A stretch of DNA of 64,000 nucleotides. It comes from Kalaharituber pfeilii (lineage: Eukaryota > Ascomycota > Pezizomycetes > Pezizales > Pezizaceae). Location of the stretch: positions 62,001-126,000 of the forward strand of contig WHUZ01000044.1 in assembly GCA_015179045.1 (NCBI GenBank), written 5' to 3'. Positions 32,215 to 43,415 of this stretch are shown piece after piece (positions within the stretch are counted from its first letter, which is position 1; every line of letters begins with the position of its first letter). The notes under the pieces were generated by a model. The model was not told the origin of the DNA. It saw only the letters and a list, made by a program, of their open reading frames with translations, and made no database searches. The translations under genes were made by a program, and so were the position numbers.

Positions 32215-34994
32215 GACCGATGAGGATAAAACAGATTAAATCTAAATTACGTACCGTTGTCAGTCTCGCATAGTAGATGAAAGGAAAATTTGATCTAATA
32301 TCGGGGGGTGATGTTACTTCACGACGTGTGTCAAGATGTAGGACAACACTTTCGTCACGAGCTCAAGCACTCTGTGGTGAGAAGTATCTGAAAATCGGAA
32401 CGCTGGTTTTCTCTGCGTGTATAATTTTCGGCTGAGAGGTACTCTGTACAAAGAGGATACTCGAATATATGAACTCGTGGATAAATTAAATTTCTAAGTA
32501 GCGCACGAAAACATAAATTTTTGTGGAGATCAATGTCTGAGCTTCATGTTCGTGCGGGGAGTGGCCGATTGGGGATTAATATTCCTACTGCGGCTGAAGT
32601 TATGTATGAATGGTAACGAGTCTGGTTTCGACTGGCCACTGTAGGGTTTAGAAGGATCTGCTAATGCACATGCGATTACTCAAGCACGAAGGCAAGAGAT
32701 GGTTCGAGACGGGGCAGAGATTACGGGTGTGAGAAATGAGCACTTGAAGCATAAAAGAATCCCAGCTTCCCCCCACGTCTCCCCTCCAACACTCTCTCAC
32801 TTCGCCTATATATATATCCCCAAAATAGCTGAATAGAATATTAATACATCAATTTACACGCTTTGTACCGTTCATACCTTGAGCACAACCTCCTTCTGCC
32901 TTCATTTCTTACCTTCTTCCCTTCTCCATGGCTTTTATCATTTTTCTTTTTTTTTTCGTTTTCGAGTTCACATACATACAAAAATCAAAAGTAACTGGAG
33001 AAATCTTTGACAATGAGCGAAACTGGCGAGATTTCGAAGAGGCGGACACTGTACTATATGCATGTAACAATACCAACACCGCATTACTGTTGTCCAACTT
33101 CCTCCGTTTCCCCCCCCCCCTCTTCAGTCTAGTACATGCTTTACCCCTACAAGCCCACTTAGATTTACATTTTAGGTACGTACTCGAGCACATACTAGAC
33201 CACCAAGATCTCGGGTGTGTTGCGACGCGGTGCGGCGCAGTGCATATATCATATACGGACGGGGCATGGCGTCATCGTATGGTGTAGAGCAGTCTCGGAA
33301 CCGTCTATAGTACCTATAGTACCACACGCAGCTACCAGAGCCTTGGTTCCTTCTCCTCCTCTTACATATATATGTAACGATTTGAAAAATAGGCCACTCC
33401 AAACTGTAACTCTTCGCTTCACGATATACATCTAAATCAACTCTATAAATGAAACTCATCATCCTTAATTTAACCTATATTATATTATTAGCCCTATCAT
33501 TCATACAGAACCTCCACTATATACATACACACATCATATATAGCAAGTGCACAGTTCAGTACCCTTACCCTCAACTCCTACTTTAACAACGTCCCCACCC
33601 ACCCCCCCACCCTCCACCCCGCAAACTAACAAAAACAAAATCACAGTTCAAAACCCGATCTGTACTAGGTATATTAAGTTACATACTCATCAAATGTAAC
33701 GCAGAATTCAATTACAATTGCTCAATAATATTTTATCCAATTGATAAATTTTTTTGCATTATCAACCGCACCCTCCCACCCCCTCTCTTCTCGCCTCATC
33801 CGCACATCTCCACTATCTCAAAAATAAAAAATAAAAATAAAAATAAAAATAAAAATAAAATCACTACCATTACCAACCAACCTAAAACCAACGCCCTTCC
33901 TCATCTCCTACTGAGACTGTGATCAAAAATTCGCATATATATCTGTATATTTCGCCCCGCGTTACAAAAAAAACAAAACCGAAAGAAAATTGGCACCCCC
34001 CAAACCTATATATATGGTCGCATAAAAAATTTCGATGTACACAAACAAACACAAAAACACATAAAACAGAAAGTAAATATAAATAAAATAGAATCAAGTA
34101 AGATAGAGTACAATATAAAAAACATAGGCAAAGCGAAAAGGAAAACAAATACACAGTAACGCCCAGCCCAGTATCAATCATCCGTAGCATCCCTGAAATT
34201 TGAGGGAAAAAAAAAAAAAAAAAAAAAAAAAAAACCAACAACAGCACGAAAAAGGAAACCAAAAAAGCCAGCTAAAAACAGCAAAAAGCAAAGCAAAAAT
34301 CTGGAATGTGGACTAAAACACCTCCCTTCCCACTTTCTCCTACCTCATCCCCTGAAGGATCGAAAAAATATGTAAGTTGATAAGATTATCCCAAAAGCCC
34401 CGAAGCCAAACCCAAATCATCAAAGTCAAGTAATGAACAGCTAATGAACACCTAATGAATAGCCAAAACAACAAGAACAAGCCAACAATACTTGTAGATC
34501 GCATGAATTACACGACTCCTACTTTTCGAGGCGCAAAGACCTGGGTAGTAAACAGCAAGAAAATAAAGACAACAACACCGAATCCAGTATAGCAGCAGTA
34601 TAGATGGAGGAGGCGCGCCAATGCCAGGTATAGGGATTGATGTGAGTATCGAAATATTCATGAATGATGTGTTCGTTCCATGGTGAGTTAATGGTGGCGC
34701 GGGTATGCGAGGGTCTAGCCGGCGTCCTCTCCTCATATCCTTCAAGTAAAAAGTTAGCTATCAATGTCAATTAGCCTAGTAGACATGCCCATACCTGTAT
34801 CGAGAGCAATACTGGGCATAAAAACAACTCCGGTGGTTTTAGCCCAGTCTATCTATGACCAATTCCCCTCCTTGAAGCCTTTCTATTCGCATTCAAAAAC
34901 CCAGATTTCAAATAAGTATTTTCTGCTTCCCCCACCCCTCAGCGATTCTATATTTTCAAAACCTCTCCAACCCCAACCCACAACACTCTCCAGC
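32215..34994. other. 2.8-kb intergenic region, homopolymer and pentamer repeats
   Basis: The first few hundred bases should hold the NLR promoter. The stretch TTTAATCTGTTTTATCCTCATC just upstream of the NLR start is shared with the paralog at 47582, so the duplication includes 5' flank. An AAAAT pentamer array lies at about 33821-33859 and poly(A) at 34206-34233. Frames at 32928-33287 and 33882-34262 are compositional and not supported as genes. Confidence 0.45.
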
Positions 34995-35748
34995 TCACAC
35001 CGAATACGCATTTACTGCACTCCTCCTCGCCACCGTCGCCCACGACGACCTCTGCGATGTAGTCGTCACATTCATCTTCTTCAGCGCCTGCAACGCCACC
35101 CTTGCTGCAACCTCCTTCGCATGGTTAGCCTCCTCAAATTCGACACCTCGCGGCGTCGAAAAACTAAACTTCTGCGGCTGCTTGTGCATCGACGGATGAT
35201 ACAGCTCCGTCGACGAGAACTGTACCACGCAGGTGTACATCTTCTGGGGCTGTCCATATGAGGGTGGAATTTGCAGGCTGAGTCGGTGATGGTGGCGGTC
35301 GTTGTCCACATTTTGTCCGTCTTCTCCCTCGCCCTCTTCGCTTGTTGGGGGTAATGTACTAGGCTGTGGAAGGGAAATTGACGATGCAATTGCAGTTGAG
35401 CGAAATACGGTCCCATTGTGGAACTCCGATTGATGTCGATGGTGTTGAGTTTTGGATTGACTGCTTGGATTTATATTTGATCCCACGCCCGAGGTAACTT
35501 TCATTGTATACTCAGGAACAGTAAAGTTGTGTTCTTTACAGTACGCTATATTCAACCTGTGTTAGCAAATACAATGCTATTACAGGCGTCAAGTTAGTAT
35601 TGTACTCACCCAATAGCTCATCCTGAGAAATGCTTTTCTTCGAATTCCCTCTTAAAACCGAGTTGTCTCCATACGATGATGGCACAAATATTCCTTCAAA
35701 GAATCTCGATGTGAGAATATTTGAAGCTATCCGCATTGTGACAAGCAT
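34995..35748 (-). CDS. small double-stranded-RNA-binding-motif protein, 229 aa
   Basis: The model complement(join(34995..35545,35610..35748)) encodes 229 aa. The 64-nt intron has donor GTGAGT and ends CTAACACAGGTTGAATATAG; using the nearer CACAG acceptor would hit a stop. Across the junction the protein reads SISQDELLAYCKEHNFTVPEYTMKV, the first helix and strand of a dsRBM. After a roughly 75-residue Ser/His-rich insert come the second and third strands (MYTCVVQFSSTELYHPS...KFSFSTPRGVEFEEANHAKEVAARVALQALKKM), ending in the typical lysine-containing helix. So this is one dsRBM with an expanded loop and no catalytic domain. Such proteins can be accessory factors for Dicer or other RNA enzymes; the partner is unknown. 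An N-terminal extension of about 38 residues is not recognised. Confidence 0.72.
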
Positions 35749-38700
35749 CTTGAATAGTTGTTTAGAATTATGTTGACTTATTCAATTTATTTATCTTTTT
35801 CTTCTTTTGTACTTTTTCGGCTGCTATGCCAGGTATCTGCTTGCAGCTGAGGGTAGGTCGAAGATAAATATGCGTTCCCGGGAACGCCACTGCTTCGATA
35901 ACAATAAACAAACGCCTATCTTCGACTCTACGGGATACCCGATTTTCGAATCCGCTCCGAACCTCCTTAACCGAGCGATCCTCACACGGGGGGTGTAAGT
36001 TGCGGAAGAATCCTCCGTTCCAGAAATGTGGCCCGGAATATCTAATGCACAGATGTGACGCTCGAACTAACACAGCTCTAATATATAGATTGTGTCTTTG
36101 ATGTTCGGTTGACTGAATAGAATCGAAAAGTATTGCGGCTGGCCTGGCACTGAAAGTGGGCAGTGTCAGTGTCGCGCACGTTAATAAATTGAACTTCAAA
36201 TAGAGTTTCTCGCTGCTTTAGCAAAGCCAGCACAGAAACTGACATCCATAACAATTCGGGCAGATCAAGTGTCCAAAATAACGAAACTGAAGAAGGTGAT
36301 GATCTGCTTATATTGTGTGAGTGTCGGAGCTTGGTCTCCCGCTCATGCAGAAAAAGCCCTTATACACTCCCTGTTTGTATCATAGCCCCAAAGCTAGGGC
36401 ATGAAGTAGAATATCTGCAAGAGCACACTAACCAACTACTATTATGCATAAATCTGGACCATGTGGAGCATTTCTTTCGGACGATGGGTACCGGATGGGC
36501 AGAATGGCCAAGGTCAAAAATCTGTCTGACGCCTGATACAATTGCCCCCGTGTTGATGAACCACGTCTAACACCAAAACTATCCCCACACTTGTGCCAAA
36601 TGTGACCTGAATCCCCCCTTCTGGAACCTATCTAATCTTGAAAACGCGCTAGCTGGTTGTCGATTTCCGCTGTCGACCCGGCTTGATATTCTCGATTAGG
36701 TCAGAGTGAAATTGGAATATCCTCGTCAAAGAGGCACAGAAACTGTCGCGTCTCCGATGATACCTTAAAAGCTGGGAAGGCAAACTTTTTCGTCTTGTGC
36801 GTGGTAGCAATGCTGAAAAAAGTTTTGCGGGCAGAATCTCGGGGCCCACAGATGCAATTTGCTGAGCGAGCAAGCTAACTTACTATGCTACACTTGACCT
36901 TCTCGCGTTGTAGATCCTTCTGCCTTTGATACACTCTTTGTCTGTCTTTGCAAGTTTTCAATTCCGTCGGAATATCTCTTCCCCGGAATCCTCAGTGTTA
37001 GGCAAAACCTGTGCGGCGGACAAGCTTTGTGAAATTGGGTAGGGTATGTGGTAACTTGTTATTGCGGATGTCTAACGCGCAATCTAGCCCTAAGGAAGAT
37101 TTTCGGTTTGACGTCGCGATGGGGAAAGTTCTCCGTCCCGCGCAGTTTTGCTGCCCTTGACCCAAATGCGAATCATGCGCACTCTTGGACTATGATCAGC
37201 ACTCGCCACAGAAAGATAATGAGCACTCTCCCGTGATGTTATCTAGATCGTTGACTGAGAAGGCGTAAGTAGATTGACAACAAAATCGGGACCGAATTCG
37301 TGAACCGCAAAGCTCAGATGCGCGTATGTTTTATACACTTCATAGTATAACCTTCAAGATTGAACGAGCAAATTAACCCTGTTAGCTGAGCCTATAAAAT
37401 AAATGCCTTCAGTACAGCAAATAAAATGATGCTTGATCACTAACATTCCGCCGGGAGTGAGTTCTTATAATCCGGGCGATCATTGGATGTTGAAAAGAAC
37501 ATAGGATCAGCCAGAAAAGGCACCCGGATCCCTCATTTTGTTGCCAGCTCCGGTTGTCATATAGTCTAGGTTAGCCCAATCGGGTTAGCTGGCCAGTCAA
37601 TAAGACAAAGTCTCAGTTTTGAACAACTAATCAAGGATCCTTGAAAGGAGCAAAGTTCTCACTTTTAGTTAGCCTTGGGCTGAAAAGATTTCATTCAGTA
37701 CCCAGTTCCAAGAATGCGCAAATTTGATGCTTGATGCTTGATGTTAGGCATGAAAGATGTGCAATCCATTCGCTTAGAAAAATATCCGGCAGCAGATCCT
37801 CCAGGAAGTTTCATGTCCTCGGAAAGGGTGGGTTGCAGAAGCTTCCCCAGTGGTAACTTTGTGACACTCGAAAAGCAGCTGCAAATTTGGAATCCCTACA
37901 GTAGTGTAGAGTATTGCCCTTAATCAGCAATGAAATGTTTCACTCTCGCTCGTTGAAATCTCGGAGTATTGATTCCTTTTTGGCCCTGGGGCGCGGCTTT
38001 TCTTTGTTTCTTTTTTCTTTTTTCTCGATATCGAGAGAACGTTGAGGTCTGCCACACAAAAAAAACCAGTCATACGCATCGAATGTGGGCTCTGAAACAT
38101 AAATTCTTCTTCTCCCAGTAATTGCTCTCTGCGAGAAGTGTTTCATATCCATTCCGATTTCCGCGGAGTATCCTCAAGATAGTATATTAGAAGGATCTCA
38201 ACGTATAATTCGTGGACCGCTCCAGAATCCTTAGTCTGGTATAGAATCCTTAATGGATGAATTGATAGGAGCCCTGCGATGAATGCCAGTGCCAAAAAGC
38301 AGGCCAATGCTTTTAGTCGAGAAACATCCATTGCCGTGACCCTTATCGGGGCAATGAATTGTTGAGAATGATGGTCACTGCCAATTCAAAGACCCAGGCC
38401 CACAGCGTGTACACGCCCGATTGGTCCCAAATCCTCGGGAACGCCTCCATCCTAAAGGAGTTTACAGTCCTACTCTGACGCCTAGCTGACCTCCGATCGA
38501 CCTGTCTGCAGCCCTGTCCACATTGTCTTAGCCAGCCGGCTCCAGGAGTGCGAGCGTGCACGACCAGCCGGTGAGGGTGCTGTGCTCCGGGATGCCTAGG
38601 CTGGTTGCGGGGATGCCCGAGCCCTCAATACTGTGCTTCTCGGAAATGGCGGGGTGCCGACCATTGAAGGATGCACTCGGGGTGAGTCCAAAGAAGCAAA

Positions 38701-39171
38701 GAAGCCGCCCTGACGATGCGGAGCGCAGGGAGAGACTCTCGGGGATTAGCCTCGGCCCCGGGCCATAGACTGGTTGGCACGACCCCCGACCGTGTGGGCC
38801 CCGCGCTCCTCTGCTGCTCACGGGGCGGGCAAACGCCTATTTAGGAGAGGTCACGGGACGGCTAAACTGGATCCAGCAGTAAGCCGGAGTGCTGCCGGTG
38901 CCCCCAACCCGGCATGGCCCGGGATGCTCGGTGACAAATACGCAACGGGCAGGATGGCAGCATGCCTACAAATGTGTATTCTACAACGATGTACATAAAC
39001 AGAAACATGATATCCGAAAGCCCCCATCTGATGCAGAACTCGCACAGCGCGCTACTAGCAACCCCACCCCGGCAGCGCTTCTAGCAAGGCCCCTACCGTC
39101 TCCGCTTCCTTTTGGTATTACTGTAATCTATCACAACCACCTTCCCCATATGCCATATCTCATATTGCTTA
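35749..39171. other. 3.4-kb intergenic region, no supported gene
   Basis: A GC-rich island (about 38450-38950) stands out from AT-rich surroundings but has no recognisable product. A 62-codon minus frame at 38143-38331 begins with a signal-anchor-like segment (LACFLALAFIAGLL), but no neighbours support it. TTGATGCT is repeated near 37723-37743. Nothing else is seen. Confidence 0.4.
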
Positions 39172-40679
39172 TTATAGCTTCTTTATAATCGCTCTCGTGT
39201 ACTCATCGGTCTTTGCAGAACCCCCCAAATCACCTGTCAAAGTCCTCCCGTCCTTGATTGTTTTGAAGATTGCCTGTTGAACCTTCTCAGCATGCGAATT
39301 TAATCCCATGTGTTGAAGCATCATGACACTGGAGAGTAGTAGGGCGGTGGGGTTGGCAAGGTTCTTTCCAGCAATGTCAGGAGCAGAGCCGTGGACAGCC
39401 TCGAAGATGGAGCATTCGTCTCCAATGTTGCCAGAGGGAGTAAGTCCAAGACCACCGATCAATCCAGCGCACATATCGGAGAGAATGTCACCGTAGAGGT
39501 TTGGCATTACCATCACAAGGTCGCTGTATGGTGCAGGATCCGTAACCATCTAATGCCAACGTTAGTCAATTGATTGAATCGGGACAATGTTCTGACCCGT
39601 ATACCTTAAGACAAGTATTATCGAGGAGCTCAGAGTCAAATGCAACGTCGGGGAAATCCTTGGCGATCCTCTCAGCAGTGGTCAAGAACAGACCATCGCT
39701 CATCTTCATGATGGTAGCCTTGTGCACTACTCTAACCTTCTTCTTTCCAATATCTTGAGCATATTGGAATGCATATCGCAATACCCTCTCAGATGCCTCT
39801 TTTGTGATAAGCTTAATGCTCTGTACGACGCCCTCGACGACCATATGCTCAATGCCGGAGTACTCTCCCTCGGTGTTCTCTCTGATTAATACGGTATCTA
39901 CGTTATCCCATGGGGTCTTGAACCCTTCCAATGATCGGCATGGGCGGACGTTGGCGAAAAGGTTAAAAGTTCGTCGGAGTGTGAGGTTGAGAGAAACATG
40001 TCCCTTGCCAACAGGAGTTGCAAGTGGCCCCTTGAGTGCGACAAGATTTCGTCTGACGGAATCGATAGCTTCATCTGGAATGGCGGTGCGACCATCCTTA
40101 ATGACGGGAGTGACGTCAACGGGCTCCCAATCTATTGGCGCCTGTTCCGCAGTTAGCTTTTACTGTGACAAATTTGAGATTTGAGAAGATATACCTCTGC
40201 GGCAGCAAAGATCTCCTTCACCGACTTTGAGATCTCAGGTCCAATACCATCTCCTTCTATGAAGGTTACCGTGTAGTTGCCCTGCAATTGTTAGACATTT
40301 CCATTAAAAAGTTCTTTCCGAGCTTCCCAAGTGGGAATAAGCGACTGAGCCACAATTCTGCAAGCAGCGCGAAAAGTGAAACAAGGGGAAAAAAAAAAGA
40401 AAAAGAAAAAAACTCCCAGCACAACTCACATTGGCCTTTTTCTTCCCATTGAACATGCCGATTTTCTTCTCTGTAGCATAGAACCTGTTGGATTGTATTT
40501 GCTTGATGATTGAAACCAGCGTACTGTTAGCGGAGGACTGCGCTGCGAGTGTTGGTGGAGGTGGGTGGTGGGAGGCGCAAACATACGGGTATCACGGTAG
40601 CAGACGGCCGGGCGAAAGGACGGGGAACAGCAAACAGCTGCCTTCTTGTGCAGGAGAATAGAGACCTTGCGACGGACAT
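39172..40679 (-). CDS. IDH2: NAD-dependent isocitrate dehydrogenase, subunit 2
   Basis: The model complement(join(39172..39549,39605..40141,40195..40281,40430..40537,40587..40679)) gives 400 aa in frame throughout. With Idh1 it forms the mitochondrial allosteric enzyme converting isocitrate to 2-oxoglutarate in the TCA cycle. Exon 1 encodes an Arg-rich targeting peptide; exon 2 contains [10 protein letters not shown], a plausible processing-peptidase site. Then [17 protein letters not shown], the loop [53 protein letters not shown] and [20 protein letters not shown] follow in the expected order. [11 protein letters not shown] is the substrate-binding segment typical of the catalytic (Idh2) subunit. 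Intron 1 is only 49 nt and was chosen because it alone joins the two exons in frame. The C-terminus AIIKKL matches the family end. Confidence 0.95.
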
Positions 40680-41734
40680 CGTGAGGAGAGCCGGGGCGAC
40701 GGGACGGGGGACTGGATGGGAAAGAAGAAGCAGAAAAGAAAAAGGTCCGGTTACTTTCTCGGATATGAACAAAGCCACGAAACCGAAATACGGATGGGAA
40801 GGAGGAGCGAAGGGTACGGAGTGCTAGCGGCTAGCAGGACGGCGGTGATGATACTTGGTTGTGGGTGAAAAAATGAGCGGGATTACTTAGTGCCTGGTGA
40901 GGGGAGGGGTGGGGCGTAGCCTTTAGACTTGCGACGAGAACAGGCAGAGGCATGAGGCACGCTGTAACCAAGATGGGATGGAAACAGGATGCAAAAGCAA
41001 AGGGGCGCAAGCAGGGTGTTGCACGTAATGGATACAACGCAAGCGATCGGGCGTCCCTGATGGATGCGATAAGATTCGATAAGATAATGTATGCCCGCTG
41101 ATGCTGGTACTTGATCTTATCTGATTTGAAGCTAGGGGTATCCTGCTTGCCCTGACGTTTCTCCTACACAGAGTCAAGTGGTGGACGTAAAGTACTGTAC
41201 GGAAAAAACCCCCATTTTGGGTCACCGTATTGGTTCCGTGTTGACACAATAATTAATATTAGATAGTGTTAGATTTAGTTTGGCATGGTTTAGTACAGAA
41301 TTACTATTGTGGTTTCAGTAATGCTGAGGACATTGGAGCAGTTCATAGTTTTCAAACCGTTAACTTGAAATACCCGTGATAACACCGCTTTTAGATTAAA
41401 TGGTTTTAGTAAAATTTAACAGCATTCACTAGAAAACTGAATTAATTCACTGGGTATCTGCCGTTTCTTAGTTCCAACTACTTGAATCTTGTTGGCTATT
41501 AAGATTTCTTTAAATCTATTTGGGACTCCGATATCATTCCCATCTTGATGCTACATGTACATATTAATAAGGCCAGTGGAGTGCCACTTGACTATACCAA
41601 ATTAGTAGTAGGATTAACTAGATTACTAAGTTTACCGATGAGTATTGGCTAGGCCTAGTCTTGTGAGTTCTACAGAGGAGAGGACCAGACTGTCTAGGGA
41701 GGAGTGCAACCAGACTACAACGTGCCAAGCCTTT
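40680..41734. other. intergenic, IDH2 promoter side
   Basis: The sequence immediately above 40679 should contain the IDH2 promoter. No coding region is recognised. At about 41690-41716 lies the string AGTGCAACCAGACTA, the exact reverse complement of a word in the palindromic repeat at 5413-5427. Confidence 0.45.
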
Positions 41735-42420
41735 CTTACTTAGCTTTCATATTCCTCTACTCCGCCCACTTCTTCACACTTTACTCTTCCATTCTATCCA
41801 CTTATCTACTCCATCCACTCCTCCACTTCATCCACACTTCCACTTCATTTACTCCTCTAATTTATCAGTCTCATTGCTCTATCACTTCTACTTCACAATC
41901 CTACTCACTGTCATATAATCCTGGTTCGGTAATCTTGCCCCCTTTTGATACTTGCAGCCCTGCTCACCCAATTCTACTCACATAATTCTACTTACACAAT
42001 TCTGCTCACTCTGACAGCTGCTAAGTCTAGTGCTTACAACCCTGTGCACACAGTTCTACTCACTTTGACGATTCCGCCTCATAGCCCTCACTTACAAAAT
42101 TCTACTCATTCTCACACTTATAACTGTTACGGGCTCACTGCAACCGTAGGTGAGCAGTCGGTGGATATACGCATGCAGGCAAAATGCGGCAGCCGGAAAG
42201 TGTTATAGTTGTATAAATGAGTGCTATTTGAGCTATACAGAGGGCTAGTGAGTATCGCTAGTCAAGTGTCTTTTTGGCCTGGCAGACGGTAACTCTCTGC
42301 ATTTACTACCTCCACTACAATAACCCTACTCATATAGTCTCACTCATTACAACTCTACTCACAATCTCATTCACTCAACAGTCTTACTACTTTATCTCCT
42401 TTCCAAGAGGAGTTAATTAT
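41735..42420 (+). repeat. pyrimidine-rich cryptic tandem repeat (CTCAC / TTCTACTCA words)
   Basis: For about 700 bp the plus strand repeats variants of CAATTCTACTCAC, CTTACA and CATCCAC at irregular 12-20-nt spacing, with very few purine runs. The middle (about 42130-42290) departs from this pattern. It looks like a decayed minisatellite or a long degenerate tandem array. Frames at 41704-42208 are open only because of composition. Confidence 0.6.
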
Positions 42421-43415
42421 AAGATCAGTATATATATAATGCTCTTTTTTAGCTATGAGTTAACATTTGATACTTTTAGATTAATCTTACCTTCTTTCTT
42501 ATAAGACTATAAAAGCATGTATACTTTTCCTCGTATTAAAGTTGTATCATATATTGCTAGCTAATTTTTTTTTACTTATTCAGGAAATCTTCATTATAAT
42601 AAGAGAATGGAAACTATCTTATGGTTATGTAATTAATTAGAGGTAGTCTAGTTTTATAAATTATGTACTAGCACTTAAAAAATTTGCAATTGTGTACCAT
42701 ATTATACAGTAGTTTATATAATTGTGATGAGGATACAGTTAAAATAAGTATACAGAGTCAAGGACTACACCGTTGTAAAGCTATATCGTGATCATCAGAA
42801 TACCATTTCGATAGGCATAGAGTTACATCCTTAAACGAGGTGTTTATACTAACCACTTGGCGTGACCTAACCATTTTTTCGCCGCAAAACCGTTTTCCCA
42901 CAACAAACAGGTTGCGCATGAACCTTGTATAAGAACCCATTCTCAACACTAACGGAAATTCGCCCACTCACAGTAACATCACGGTTATAAAAAACGGGTT
43001 TTTTTTTCGTACTGTATGTCCTGGTGCAGAACTACTTAGATGCACTGCTAGGGTATTCAAAGTTGACTTCAACGCCTTTCCCCACAGCGATATCTCAATT
43101 TCCAGAGCAGCGCAGCTGGAACCTTGTAAGTACAGTAGCATTGACCGATAGAGGAGTCTTGGGAGCCATCCAACGGTATCAATCCGTGCGGAGCTGCTGT
43201 GGGTGAGAGGAACATTGGATTTTAGCGAAAGGTATCATGGTATTTACGTGGCTTGCATACAGGTATGTACCTTATACCTTACCTGCTGTGAAATATTTAC
43301 AGAGCAACACAGACAAACATATCAGATCATCCTTATCTCGAAGCTCCAACCAGACTGATACATACAGTGCCAACCGGAATTGCCGTATCCACGTCCTCGT
43401 AATAGGGCCCCGAGA
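42421..43415. other. intergenic, AT-rich
   Basis: AT-rich sequence with no recognisable coding region or RNA gene. It should contain the 3' end of the Cys-rich protein transcript. Confidence 0.45.

Noticed and set aside
34206..34233. Poly(A) tracts here and at about 53995-54028 as further retroinsertions
   Set aside because: No flanking direct repeat or shared core was found on either side, unlike the supported insertions.
35768..36199. 143-aa minus-strand frame upstream of the dsRBM gene
   Set aside because: It lacks an ATG at its 5' end, ends in a Lys/Asn run and shows no domain.
38143..38331. 62-aa minus-strand frame with a signal-anchor-like N-terminus
   Set aside because: Only the hydrophobic start is suggestive. 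There is no domain or splice partner, and an overlapping frame starts at its stop, so chance is as likely.
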